From the NCBI GenBank assembly GCA_017391545.1, contig JAFOYD010000175.1:1-13889 (forward strand): a stretch of DNA of 13,889 nt. The letters are read 5' to 3'. The DNA is from Lachnospiraceae bacterium. GTDB lineage: Bacteria; Bacillota; Clostridia; Lachnospirales; Lachnospiraceae. The position numbers and the translations under genes are program-made. Below the pieces are notes generated by a model. The model worked only from the letters and a program-made list of their open reading frames with translations. It was not told the DNA's origin and did not search any database. Positions 1 to 7,707 of this stretch are shown here, piece after piece. Position 1 is the first letter of the stretch, and every line of letters starts with the position of its first letter.

Positions 1-162
1 ATAGGTCGTTTTTTGATCGAAGGTCTACGCACTGACCAGCTTCTGATCCCGGGAACGCAGATTGCTGTGTCACAGATGCTCGGACTTGCATTATTTGTGT
101 TTTCAGTAGTATTGAATGCTGTAATCAGGATTCGACTGGCAAAAAATTCTAAGAATGAATAA
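1..162 (+). CDS. lgt: Prolipoprotein diacylglyceryl transferase, C-terminal 53 residues (5' end outside window)
   Basis: Frame 1 is open from the first base to TAA at 160-162. The visible part starts IGRFLIEGLRTDQL, the conserved Lgt segment that precedes the last membrane helix. A hydrophobic stretch of about 20 residues (LGLALFVFSVVLNAVI) and a short basic tail follow. Lgt is a membrane enzyme that moves diacylglycerol from phosphatidylglycerol onto the lipobox cysteine of prolipoproteins, the first step of lipoprotein maturation. One likely client, the lipoprotein binding protein at 3471, lies in this window. The next gene starts 17 bases downstream with no terminator between, so the two are probably co-transcribed. 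The family call rests on the GRFxIEGLRTD motif and the topology; only about a fifth of the protein is visible. Confidence 0.85.
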   Translation: MGRFLIEGLRTDQLLIPGTQIAVSQMLGLALFVFSVVLNAVIRIRLAKNSKNE

Positions 163-179
163 GGGGGAAGCAGGATTTC

Positions 180-2378
180 ATGACAAAAGAGAAAATTGAA
201 GAGCTGATTTCGCAGCTGACGCTGCAGGAAATAATCGACATGATCCATGGAAATGGATGCTTTTGTACAAAAGGTGTGGAACGGCTTGGAATTCCACCAT
301 TTGTAACATCAGATGGTCCAAGAGGTGTCCGAAAGGATTTTGAGAATGATGCATTTAAGGAACTTGGATTAAGCTATGACTATGTGTCATATCTTCCCTG
401 CAATACGGCACTAGCAGCAACATGGAACAGAGAGCTTGCATATGCAACAGGTAAACTGCTTGGTAAGGAGGCGCGTGGTCGTGGGAAGGATATGATTCTG
501 GCTCCCGGCATCAATATCATGCGCACACCACTGTGCGGCAGAAGCTTTGAATATATGGGGGAAGATCCTTATCTGGTATCTGAGATGGTCGTTCCTGTCG
601 TGCAGGGAATCGAGGAAAATGACGTTTCATCCTGTGTTAAGCACTTTGCTGTAAACAATCAGGAAACAAGACGCCTTGATGTGGATGTCGAAGTCAGTGA
701 ACGCGCACTGCGTGAACTCTATTTGCCGGGCTTTGAGGCAGCGGTAAAAAAGGGCAAGGCAAAAGGCGTTATGGGTGCATATAATAAGCTTCGCGGTATG
801 CATTGCTGTCATAATGATTATCTGTTAATTGACATTCTTAGAAAGGAATGGGGATTTGAGGGTATTACCGTGTCAGACTGGGGCGGTGTACATGATACAG
901 AGGAAGCGTTAATGAATGGCATTGATATGGAAATGTCAGTCACAAATAATTATGATTCGTATTACATGGCAAATCCACTGTTGGAGCTGATTGAAAGCGG
1001 TGCAGTTGAGCAAAAGACTGCCTATGCCAAAATTGATGAAAAAGTACGTCATATCCTTCATGTGATGAATGAACTTCATATGCTTGATGGAAAACGTAAA
1101 TCAGGCACCTACAATGACTATCAGGACAAGGCTGTACTGAGACAGACCGCAAGAGAATCTGTGGTACTGCTGAAAAATAATAATCATATTCTACCACTTG
1201 ATAAAAAGAAAATTAAGAAGCTTCTGGTGGTAGGAGAAAATGCGAACAGACAGCATGCTCCTGGTGGCGGAAGTGCTGAGATTAAGGCTTTGTATGAAAT
1301 CACACCATTAATGGGACTCCATATGCTTCTGGGTGGAAATACACAGATTGAATATCAGCCGGGGTATTTTAATGATGATATCGGAAATATCTGGGCAAAT
1401 ACCGGTGAGAGTGAAAATGGACAGGCTGACAGCTTAAATCAGGATGGTGAGAAAGCACAGTCATTACCATCAACTGAGTCCAAAGATCAGTCAGAGGAGA
1501 AACTTAAACATCAGAAGGAGATGAATGAGAAATACCTCAAGGAAGCTTTGGAAGCGGCAAAAGATGCAGACGCTGTCATTTATGTCGGTGGACTGACCCA
1601 TGATTATGATACAGAAGGTCAGGACAGAAATGATATGAAGCTTCCCTATGAGCAAGACAGGCTGATTTCAGAACTCCTCAAGGTAAGACCTGACACGGTT
1701 GTCACACTGGTGGCAGGTTCTCCGGTCGATATGGCTGCCTGGATTGATTCGGCAGATACACTTGTCTATAGCTGGTATGCGGGTATGGAGGGTGGTATTG
1801 CCCTTGCAGAGGTGCTTTTTGGTGATGTGAATCCGTCAGGACATCTTCCTGAATCGTTCCCGGTCACTGAATCGGACTGCCCGGCAGTTGTGCTCGGGGA
1901 GTTCCCAGGCGGAGATCAGGTAACTTACGGTGAGGACATTTTCGTCGGTTATCGCTATTATGATACCTATGATGTTCCGACAGCTTTTCCGTTTGGTTAC
2001 GGTCTGTCGTACACAGACTTTGTAATGACTGGTATCAGGGCAGAAGTGCTTGAGGATACTGCGGATCATAAGAGTGTGAAAGTCAGTTTTGATATTTCTA
2101 ATATTGGTGACATGGCTGGAGCTGCAGTTGCACAGGTTTATGTTGCAGATAAGTATCCTAAAGTGAAAAAGGCTGACAAGGAGTTAAAGGCATTTGAAAA
2201 GCTGTATCTTGAGCCGGGTGAGACGAGAGAGGTTGCATTGATCTTGGAAAAGGATGCTTTCTCTTACTTTGATGAAGAATCGCACAGCTTTCAGGCAGAT
2301 GCCGGAAGTTATATGATCATGCTGGCAAAGAATGCAGACGAGGTCGTAGATGTAACAGAAGTAGAGTTTACGTCTTAG
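180..2378 (+). CDS. Glycoside hydrolase family 3 protein (beta-glucosidase-like), cytoplasmic
   Basis: A 732-residue retaining glycosidase of family GH3, expected to release terminal beta-linked sugars from oligosaccharides. The N-terminal barrel (about 10-300) has TSDGPRGVR with substrate-binding Asp45, VKHFAVNNQE with Lys154-His155, and VSDWGG with Asp233 as the predicted nucleophile. The second alpha/beta domain (about 335-600) has the EGQDR...LP motif and ends in PFGYGLSYTDF. A fibronectin-III-like domain fills about 614-725. No PA14 domain is visible. There is no signal peptide, so it probably acts on imported oligosaccharides in the cytoplasm. A polar Gln/Glu/Ser-rich insert of about 44 residues (408-451) interrupts the second domain. 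The ATG at 180 is preceded by AAGGGGG (161-167), with an additional weak AGCAGG nearer the start. The family is clear; the sugar specificity cannot be read from sequence. Confidence 0.93.
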   Translation: MTKEKIEELISQLTLQEIIDMIHGNGCFCTKGVERLGIPPFVTSDGPRGVRKDFENDAFKELGLSYDYVSYLPCNTALAATWNRELAYATGKLLGKEARGRGKDMILAPGINIMRTPLCGRSFEYMGEDPYLVSEMVVPVVQGIEENDVSSCVKHFAVNNQETRRLDVDVEVSERALRELYLPGFEAAVKKGKAKGVMGAYNKLRGMHCCHNDYLLIDILRKEWGFEGITVSDWGGVHDTEEALMNGIDMEMSVTNNYDSYYMANPLLELIESGAVEQKTAYAKIDEKVRHILHVMNELHMLDGKRKSGTYNDYQDKAVLRQTARESVVLLKNNNHILPLDKKKIKKLLVVGENANRQHAPGGGSAEIKALYEITPLMGLHMLLGGNTQIEYQPGYFNDDIGNIWANTGESENGQADSLNQDGEKAQSLPSTESKDQSEEKLKHQKEMNEKYLKEALEAAKDADAVIYVGGLTHDYDTEGQDRNDMKLPYEQDRLISELLKVRPDTVVTLVAGSPVDMAAWIDSADTLVYSWYAGMEGGIALAEVLFGDVNPSGHLPESFPVTESDCPAVVLGEFPGGDQVTYGEDIFVGYRYYDTYDVPTAFPFGYGLSYTDFVMTGIRAEVLEDTADHKSVKVSFDISNIGDMAGAAVAQVYVADKYPKVKKADKELKAFEKLYLEPGETREVALILEKDAFSYFDEESHSFQADAGSYMIMLAKNADEVVDVTEVEFTS

Positions 2379-2400
2379 TCACAAAAGTGTATGAGTTGAT

Positions 2401-2465
2401 GTTCCCCCTAAGGAGGATTGTGCATATATTAGATATATGCACCGTTTTCTTAAGGGGGAATTTTT
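2401..2465 (+). promoter_or_regulatory. Long hairpin enclosing the ribosome site of the downstream gene, followed by T5
   Basis: Positions 2401-2461 fold on themselves into about 27 pairs with only two mismatches (2410:2452 and 2419:2443) and a three-base loop at 2430-2432. The upper stem is a perfect 10-bp repeat, GTGCATATAT/ATATATGCAC. The lower stem pairs TTCCCCCT (2402-2409) with AGGGGGAA (2453-2460), which is the Shine-Dalgarno site of the gene at 2466. A second perfect Shine-Dalgarno string, TAAGGAGG (2409-2416), is buried in the left arm. T5 follows at 2461-2465. The pairing is seen directly. It could be a terminator for the upstream lgt-GH3 transcript, a translational lock on the downstream gene, or both. 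Confidence 0.7.
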
Positions 2466-2696
2466 ATGATGAGTTTTAAAGAGCTGAGAAAGAAAGAAGT
2501 CATTAGTATCAAGGACTGTAGGAGACTAGGGCATATCTGTGATTTGGAAATTGACGAATGCAAGGGCTGTATTTGCAAAATCGTGGTGCCGGGGTGTAAG
2601 AGTCTGTGGTCAATGATTACAGATGATTCTGTGATCGTCATACCGTTCCAATGCATCAAACAGATTGGACCTGACCTGATTCTTGTGGATATCTAA
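2466..2696 (+). CDS. YlmC/YmxH family PRC-barrel protein, sporulation-associated family
   Basis: A 76-residue protein starting MMSFKELRKKEVISIKDCRRLG. This matches the opening of the YlmC/YmxH family, in which a short 'ELxxKEVIxxxdGxrLG' strand begins a PRC-barrel. The rest alternates short beta strands (DLEIDE, CICKIVVPG, SVIVIPFQCIKQIG, LILVDI) and ends at about the normal family length of 75-90 residues. The biochemical role of the family is unknown; it is conserved in spore-forming Firmicutes and often sits near sigG/sigE and nrdR, as it does here beside nrdR. Start codons at 2466 and 2469 are both possible. AAGGGGG (2452-2458) lies 7 bases from the first ATG and 10 from the second, and it is paired inside the preceding hairpin. 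The protein holds four cysteines, which is many for its size. Confidence 0.85.
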   Translation: MMSFKELRKKEVISIKDCRRLGHICDLEIDECKGCICKIVVPGCKSLWSMITDDSVIVIPFQCIKQIGPDLILVDI

Positions 2697-2740
2697 GGCT
2701 GAATTGTGAACTAAGGAGTGTCAAATCATCACAGTTTCAA

Positions 2741-2769
2741 TTGACATGACAGACGACTTAAATTATACT
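2741..2769 (+). promoter_or_regulatory. Predicted vegetative promoter of nrdR
   Basis: TTGACA (2741-2746), 17 bases, then TATACT (2764-2769): a perfect -35 box and a five-of-six -10 box at ideal spacing. Transcription would begin near 2776, leaving a leader of about 25 bases. The -35 box is also the right half of a short inverted repeat, TGTCAA (2719-2724)/TTGACA, which may be chance. Confidence 0.8.
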
Positions 2770-2801
2770 CATCATATAATAGATTAGTTCGGAGGGATAG
2801 A

Positions 2802-3254
2802 ATGAAGTGTCCGTATTGTAATCATGAAAATACAAGGGTGATCGATTCACGACCTGCAGAAGATAACAATTCCATCCGCAGAAGGCGTGCATGTGATGTA
2901 TGTAACAAGCGATTTACGACCTATGAGAAAATAGAGACAATACCACTTATTGTTATTAAAAAGGATGATAACAGAGAGGCATATGACAGAGGCAAGATTG
3001 AGGCAGGGGTGCTCAGAGCCTGCCATAAACGCCCGGTCAGCGCTGACAGCATCAATTTGCTGGTGGATGAAGTCGAGGCGGAGATTTTTAACCGCGAGGA
3101 AAAGGAAATCAACAGTCGCGTCATTGGTGAGCTGGTCATGAATAAGTTAAAGGATCTGGATGCAGTGGCATATGTGCGGTTTGCATCGGTATATCGTGAA
3201 TTTAAAGATATCAATACCTTTATGGATGAACTGAAAAAGGTATTGGATAAATAG
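2802..3254 (+). CDS. nrdR: Transcriptional repressor NrdR (ribonucleotide reductase regulator)
   Basis: A 150-residue protein of the usual NrdR length (about 150). Residues 1-45 form the zinc ribbon: Cys3-Pro-Tyr-Cys6 and Cys31-Asp-Val-Cys34, with the basic linker SIRRRRAC between. Residues about 49-139 form the ATP-cone domain (VIKKDDNREAYDRGKI...). NrdR senses the ATP/dATP ratio through this cone and represses ribonucleotide reductase genes by binding NrdR boxes. No reductase gene is in the window and I see no NrdR box near its own promoter. The ATG at 2802 follows GGAGGG (2791-2796) by 5 bases. It has its own promoter at 2741 and a hairpin directly at its stop codon, so it is probably monocistronic. 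The call is firm. Confidence 0.97.
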   Translation: MKCPYCNHENTRVIDSRPAEDNNSIRRRRACDVCNKRFTTYEKIETIPLIVIKKDDNREAYDRGKIEAGVLRACHKRPVSADSINLLVDEVEAEIFNREEKEINSRVIGELVMNKLKDLDAVAYVRFASVYREFKDINTFMDELKKVLDK

Positions 3255-3282
3255 GGGATGTGTGCACACATCCTCTATTTGT
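3251..3282 (+). terminator. Terminator-like hairpin overlapping the nrdR stop codon
   Basis: ATAGGGGATGTG (3251-3262) and CACATCCTCTAT (3267-3278) pair over 12 bp with a single G-T wobble around the loop TGCA. Only a short T run follows (TTT then GTAT), so it may be a weak terminator or a 3' stabiliser. The stop codon TAG (3252-3254) lies inside the left arm. Confidence 0.6.
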
Positions 3283-3316
3283 ATAGAATAAAAAACAAAA
3301 TTGTTTGTAAAATGTC

Positions 3317-3345
3317 TTGCATTTTTTGTGGTATTTTACTAGAAT
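3317..3345 (+). promoter_or_regulatory. Predicted promoter of the ABC importer operon
   Basis: TTGCAT (3317-3322), 17 bases, then TAGAAT (3340-3345), both close to the vegetative consensus at ideal spacing. Transcription would start near 3352, giving a 5' leader of about 120 bases before the binding-protein gene. Confidence 0.6.
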
Positions 3346-3402
3346 TTAACATGACTTGTCAGATGGCACGTTTATAGGAACGGCTGTACTCGGGTCAGAA
3401 GA

Positions 3403-3429
3403 TCTGCATAAGACATATATTTGTGCAGA
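3403..3429 (+). promoter_or_regulatory. Hairpin in the leader of the importer operon
   Basis: TCTGCATAA (3403-3411) pairs with TTGTGCAGA (3421-3429), nine pairs including one wobble, around a nine-base AT-rich loop. It sits about 28 bases before the ribosome site AAGGAGT (3457-3463). No T run follows, so it is not a terminator. I do not recognise a known riboswitch fold in the leader. Confidence 0.35.
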
Positions 3430-3470
3430 ACGGGAAAAATTAATAAAAGAATGAATAAGGAGTAAAAGAC

Positions 3471-5081
3471 ATGACAAAGAGAGGACAGAAATTAGTAAAG
3501 GTTCTTTTTGCAAGTATGTTGCTTACACTGACTGTTGCACTGGGTGGATGTTCAGGCGACAAGGCGGGTGGAGACTCTACACAGATTGCGGACACACCTT
3601 CCACAGAGAACAGTGAGGCAAATGCGGGAACAGCAAATGAGACAGAGGATGCGAAATCGCATATTACCATTGGTATTCCACAGGATTTGGACAGCCTTGT
3701 ACCAAGCCTTTCACAAGGTGCAGGAACACAGGAGATTCTATTTAATATCTATGAGGGGTTAGTGAAACCGGACAGTGAAGGTAATCTGATTCCTGCTGTG
3801 GCAAGTGATTATTCCATGTCGGAGGATGGACTTGTATACACCTTCACATTGAGAGAGGGAATCAAATTCCATAATGGAAATCCTGTTAGCGTGGCAGATG
3901 TCAAGTATTCGATTGAAACCTGCGCCGGTCTTAATGGGGGAGAGCCTGTTATATCGGCATTTTCTAATGTTGCAAGCGTTGAAACACCCGATGAACGTAC
4001 CGTTGTGATTACATTAAAAGAGGCAAGCAGCTCTTTTGTGGCAATCCTTTCAACTGCAGAAGCGGCAATCGTTCCAGCTGATGCCGAGGACCTCCAAAAT
4101 CACCCCGTCGGTACAGGCCCATATAAGTTCGTATCACGTTCCCTTCAGGAAAACGTTGAGCTGGAACGATTTGATGAGTACTGGGGAGAACCGGCACACA
4201 TCAAGAATATAACATTAAAAGTAATTGCTGACAGTGATTCGATTGTCATGAACCTCAAAGGTGGCGCGATTGACATGTTCGCCAGAATTTCAACCGCGCA
4301 GGCTGCAGAGCTTGGAGAGGATTTTGAGGTGCTTGAGGGAACCATGAATCTCGTACAGGCTATGTATCTTAACAATGCGGTAGCGCCATTTGACAATGAG
4401 AAAGTCCGTCAGGCACTCTGCTATGCAGTAAACAAGCAGGAGATTCTTGACTTCGTATCAGAGGGAAAGGGCACACCTGTAGGCAGCAGTATGTTTCCTG
4501 CATTCGGAAAATACTATGTTGATTTGAACGATACTTACACTACAGACATTGAGAAGGCAAAAGCGCTTCTGACTGAGGCTGGATATCCGGACGGTTTCAG
4601 CTTTACGGTCAAGGTTCCTTCCAACTATCAGCAGCATATTGATACTGCACAGGTTATTGCAGAACAGTTAAAGCAGATTGGCGTTACGGCAAATATAGAG
4701 CTGATTGAGTGGGAAACATGGTTAAATGATGTTTATCAAGGCCGTGATTTTGAGGCAACACTGGTAGGCGTTGATGCATCTACAGTTACTGCCGGAGCGA
4801 TGCTTAGCCGTTTCCGTTCGGATGCACACAATAATTTTACAAATTACAATAATGCAGAATACGATGCGGCATATGAGGAAGCACTTGCGGCAGAGACTGC
4901 ATCGGATGATGATAAGGCAACAGAGTGCTATAAGAAGTGCGAAACGATTCTGGCGCAGACAGCGGCAAATGTATATATTCAGGATATATGTGAGCTTGTG
5001 GCAATCAGAAAAGGATTTGCCGGTTATGAATTTTATCCATTATACATTCAGGATTTTTCAAAGCTCTATATAACAGAATAA
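3471..5081 (+). CDS. ABC importer substrate-binding lipoprotein, family 5 (peptide/nickel type)
   Basis: A 536-residue extracytoplasmic binding protein. Residues 1-26 are a lipoprotein signal: basic start (MTKRGQK), hydrophobic core, and lipobox LGGC with Cys27 as the lipidated residue. Residues 28-63 are a Ser/Thr/Glu-rich linker. From about 64 onward is the SBP_bac_5 fold, with the hallmark stretch VYTFTLREGIKFHNGNPV followed by ADVKYSIE. It captures the ligand outside the membrane and delivers it to the permeases encoded next. Family members bind oligopeptides, dipeptides, nickel chelates, opines or oligosaccharides, and nothing visible decides between them. AAGGAGT lies 7 bases before the ATG. 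The next gene is 32 bases downstream, in the standard order for the class (A, B, C, D, F). Confidence 0.93.
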   Translation: MTKRGQKLVKVLFASMLLTLTVALGGCSGDKAGGDSTQIADTPSTENSEANAGTANETEDAKSHITIGIPQDLDSLVPSLSQGAGTQEILFNIYEGLVKPDSEGNLIPAVASDYSMSEDGLVYTFTLREGIKFHNGNPVSVADVKYSIETCAGLNGGEPVISAFSNVASVETPDERTVVITLKEASSSFVAILSTAEAAIVPADAEDLQNHPVGTGPYKFVSRSLQENVELERFDEYWGEPAHIKNITLKVIADSDSIVMNLKGGAIDMFARISTAQAAELGEDFEVLEGTMNLVQAMYLNNAVAPFDNEKVRQALCYAVNKQEILDFVSEGKGTPVGSSMFPAFGKYYVDLNDTYTTDIEKAKALLTEAGYPDGFSFTVKVPSNYQQHIDTAQVIAEQLKQIGVTANIELIEWETWLNDVYQGRDFEATLVGVDASTVTAGAMLSRFRSDAHNNFTNYNNAEYDAAYEEALAAETASDDDKATECYKKCETILAQTAANVYIQDICELVAIRKGFAGYEFYPLYIQDFSKLYITE

Positions 5082-5113
5082 TAGAATAGTAGTAAATAAA
5101 AGGAGACGGGAAT

Positions 5114-6058
5114 ATGAAATATATAGGTAAAAAGCTTGTGACGATGCTTATGACGCTTCTGTGTATTTCATTTCTCGTCTATTTTGCTTTTGATCTCATA
5201 CCCGGAGATGCAGCACTTGCGGCGCTTGGTACCGATGCATCACCGGAAAGCCTTGCAGCACTGCGGGAACAACTAGGACTTAACAGACCATTTTTGACAA
5301 GATATCTTGCGTGGCTTATGGATTTTGTCAGAGGAGATTTTGGTACCTCGTACAAATATCATATGCCGGTAGCGGATATGATCGCATCAAAACTTCCCAT
5401 CACAGTGATGATGGCTTTCATCTCATTTTTGATGATGATCGTGGTCTCACTTCCGCTGGGTATTTATACGGCAAAACATAGCGGAAAGCATATTGACCGG
5501 TTTATTATGGCGCTAAATCAAATTATGATGTCGGTTCCCCATTTTTTTATGGGAATCATTATCACGTACGTTTTCGGACTTGTATTAAAGCTGTTTACAC
5601 CAGGGGGATTTGTTTCTTATGAGACTGATTTCGTTGGATTTCTTGCATATCTTATATTTCCATGTATCGCCATAGCGCTTCCCAAGATTGCGATGTCGGT
5701 CAAAATGCTCAGAAGCTCCTGTATTGAGGAGGCTAAAAAAGACTATGTGAGAACTGCATACAGTAAAGGAAACAATACCAATAAAGTTCTATATAGACAT
5801 GTACTGAAAAATGCCATGATACCAGTCATTACCCTGTGGGGAATGACGTTGGCAGATATGCTGGTGGGAAGTATTGTCATTGAGCAGGTATTTAATATTC
5901 CGGGCATCGGACGAATTCTTCTGACATCCATATCATACAGGGATTATCCTGTGGTGGAGACAATTATTATACTGATTGCCACTGTTGTGATTGTGACAAA
6001 TTTCTGCGTTGATGTGATTTATCAGTTGATTGATCCGCGCATCAGTGTACAGGATTAG
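5114..6058 (+). CDS. ABC importer permease, OppB/DppB/NikB type
   Basis: A 314-residue inner-membrane permease of typical OppB/NikB length. It shows six hydrophobic segments at about 9-30, 95-120, 130-163, 172-195, 238-262 and 280-305. The family N-terminal pattern is present: FDLIPGDAALAALG, then LREQLGLNRPFLTRYLAWL and GDFGTSY. The cytoplasmic EAA loop that contacts the ATPases is seen as EEAKKDYVRTAYSKG (about 206-220), followed by LKNAMIPVI. AAAAGGAGA ends 7-8 bases before the ATG. It forms the membrane pore together with the permease encoded 11 bases downstream. The class is clear; the substrate is not. Confidence 0.94.
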   Translation: MKYIGKKLVTMLMTLLCISFLVYFAFDLIPGDAALAALGTDASPESLAALREQLGLNRPFLTRYLAWLMDFVRGDFGTSYKYHMPVADMIASKLPITVMMAFISFLMMIVVSLPLGIYTAKHSGKHIDRFIMALNQIMMSVPHFFMGIIITYVFGLVLKLFTPGGFVSYETDFVGFLAYLIFPCIAIALPKIAMSVKMLRSSCIEEAKKDYVRTAYSKGNNTNKVLYRHVLKNAMIPVITLWGMTLADMLVGSIVIEQVFNIPGIGRILLTSISYRDYPVVETIIILIATVVIVTNFCVDVIYQLIDPRISVQD

Positions 6059-6069
6059 GAGGAACATGC

Positions 6070-6870
6070 ATGAAAAAGAAAAAGGCATACTCCACGAATT
6101 TTATAATCGGTGCAGTGATCACAGGCATCGTACTTGTGATGATCATTATCGGTTTCATTCATACACCCTATGATATTACGAAAATGAACAGTGCCGTAAA
6201 GCTTGCTCCACCATCACTAAAGCATCTGATGGGGTGTGATAATTTTGGCAGAGATATCTTTTCGAGAGTATTAAAGGGGATGGGAAATACCTTTGTGATC
6301 GCCTTTGCTACTGTAACGATCGGCGCAGTGTGTGGTGTTGTGATTGGCGCATTTACAGGATTTTTTGGTGGCTGGCTCGATGAGGTACTGATGCGCATCA
6401 ATGATGTGCTGTTTGCATTCCCAAGCATTTTGCTGGCATTGGTGTTCGTCAGCATCTTTGGCACAGGTAAATACAATGTGGTAGCAGCACTTGGTATTGC
6501 ATTTATCCCAAGTTTTGCGCGTATTGTCAGAGGAGAATTTATCAAGTACAGAGAGATGGATTATGTGAAAAGCGCCCGACTTGCGGGAGTGTCACAGATT
6601 CGCATTATATTTGTGCATATTCTGCCAAACACGATGACGGTACTGTTGTCATCTATTATGATCGGATTTAATAATGCTGTGCTTGCTGAAGCGGGCATGA
6701 GCTATCTCGGTATCGGCGTACAGCCGCCCGATGCAAGCCTTGGAAGCATGCTGTCAGAGTCGCAGACCTATCTGTTCTCGGCACCGTGGTATGCAATATT
6801 TCCAGGTGCAATGATTATATTGATGGTACTTGGCTTTTCCCTTCTGGCAGATGGCATTAAGGAAAAGTAG
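6070..6870 (+). CDS. ABC importer permease, OppC/DppC/NikC type
   Basis: A 266-residue permease, at the short end for OppC-type proteins and close to NikC in size. The first membrane helix (about 10-28) is followed by the extracytoplasmic OppC_N pattern, with HLMGCDNFGRDIFSRVLKG leading into the core helices. The EAA loop is YREMDYVKSARLAG (about 160-173). The usual C-terminal pattern AEAGMSYLGIGVQPPDASLGSML is present (about 206-228). The start at 6070 is set by AGGAGG (6057-6062), which overlaps the stop codon of the previous permease, so translation is probably coupled. A nearby ATG at 6066 is out of frame. It pairs with the preceding permease to form the channel. Confidence 0.94.
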   Translation: MKKKKAYSTNFIIGAVITGIVLVMIIIGFIHTPYDITKMNSAVKLAPPSLKHLMGCDNFGRDIFSRVLKGMGNTFVIAFATVTIGAVCGVVIGAFTGFFGGWLDEVLMRINDVLFAFPSILLALVFVSIFGTGKYNVVAALGIAFIPSFARIVRGEFIKYREMDYVKSARLAGVSQIRIIFVHILPNTMTVLLSSIMIGFNNAVLAEAGMSYLGIGVQPPDASLGSMLSESQTYLFSAPWYAIFPGAMIILMVLGFSLLADGIKEK

Positions 6871-6891
6871 GATGCCGGTTAGGAGGAGTGC

Positions 6892-7689
6892 ATGCTTTTA
6901 GAGGTTAATAATCTGAATATCGAGTTTTATGACCATGATTTGCCGGAGCGCGTTGTGAATGACCTTAATATGAAACTGGATGAGGGAGAAATCCTCGGCA
7001 TTGTAGGTGAGTCCGGTTCCGGCAAATCCATGACTGCGATGGCAATTGCAGGGCTTTTGAAACGCCATGATATGAAAACCGAAGGTGAAATCTTATTTGA
7101 GGGTGAGGAGCTTCTGCATGCGAAGCGGGATACACTCAGACAATATCAGGGAAATGAGATCAGTATTGTATTTCAGGAACCGATGACGTCGTTAAATCCT
7201 GTGAAACGAATTGGATGGCAGGTGGAGGAGAGCCTTCGGATACACAGACCTGATCTGGATAGCAGTGAGCGATATCGACGCGCAATTGAGGCTTTGCGGG
7301 ATGTGGAACTGGATCAGCCGGAGCTTATATACAAAAAATATCCACATGAGCTTTCCGGAGGCATGCGACAGCGTGTTATGATTGCATCTGCCATGATCTG
7401 TGAGCCGAAACTTTTGATTGCAGATGAACCAACGACCGCACTTGATGTGACAATACAGCTCCAGATTGTAAAACTTCTGCAACGATTAAACAGAGAAAAG
7501 CATACAACGATCCTGTTTATTTCACATGATCTAAGCCTTGTCAGACGGTTGTGCAGCCGCATTATCGTGATGCAGAATGGCATTGTCGTAGAAACAGGAA
7601 CGACAGAGGATATCTTTCATAATCCTGTGCAGGAATACACAAGAATGCTGATCAATGCGATACCGAAGCTTGAAAAACCGGTAATTTAG
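6892..7689 (+). CDS. ABC importer ATPase, OppD/DppD/NikD type (short form)
   Basis: A 265-residue ATP-binding subunit with all ABC motifs: Walker A GESGSGKS (39-46), Q-loop VFQEPMTSLNP, signature LSGGMRQR, Walker B LLIADEP, D-loop TALD and H-loop ISHD. Hydrolysis on the cytoplasmic side drives uptake through the two permeases. The family signature TALDVTIQLQI is typical of the peptide/nickel class. The protein stops shortly after YTRMLINAIPKLEK, where OppD/DppD usually continue for about 60 residues (the oligo_HPY extension with clustered cysteines). It is therefore the size of NikD. AGGAGG (6881-6886) lies 5 bases before the ATG, and the following ATPase starts 18 bases after the stop. It should dimerise with that protein. 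Confidence 0.94.
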   Translation: MLLEVNNLNIEFYDHDLPERVVNDLNMKLDEGEILGIVGESGSGKSMTAMAIAGLLKRHDMKTEGEILFEGEELLHAKRDTLRQYQGNEISIVFQEPMTSLNPVKRIGWQVEESLRIHRPDLDSSERYRRAIEALRDVELDQPELIYKKYPHELSGGMRQRVMIASAMICEPKLLIADEPTTALDVTIQLQIVKLLQRLNREKHTTILFISHDLSLVRRLCSRIIVMQNGIVVETGTTEDIFHNPVQEYTRMLINAIPKLEKPVI

Positions 7690-7707
7690 TTAAGGATGAG
7701 GAAGAGA

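Noticed and set aside
2420..2479. GTG-initiated leader peptide inside the ylmC hairpin, using TAAGGAGG
   Set aside because: Only three bases separate the ribosome site from the GTG, which is too short for efficient initiation, and the frame has no recognisable content.
2711..2748. CTAAGGAG followed by an ATG before nrdR, as a possible small gene
   Set aside because: The nearest ATG is 27 bases away and lies in the -35 box of the nrdR promoter; no frame of useful length follows.
2775..2780. TATAAT as an alternative -10 box for nrdR
   Set aside because: It is 28 bases from the TTGACA and has no other -35 at proper distance; TATACT at 2764 has exact 17-base spacing.
6168..6545. Antisense frame of 125 codons over the second permease
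   Set aside because: It is a shadow of a clear membrane-protein gene, with no ribosome site or recognisable motif.
7696..7707. ATG four codons upstream of the chosen start of the second ATPase
   Set aside because: The purine run AAGG touches the start codon, leaving no spacing, whereas 7708 has GAGGAAGAG at usable distance.
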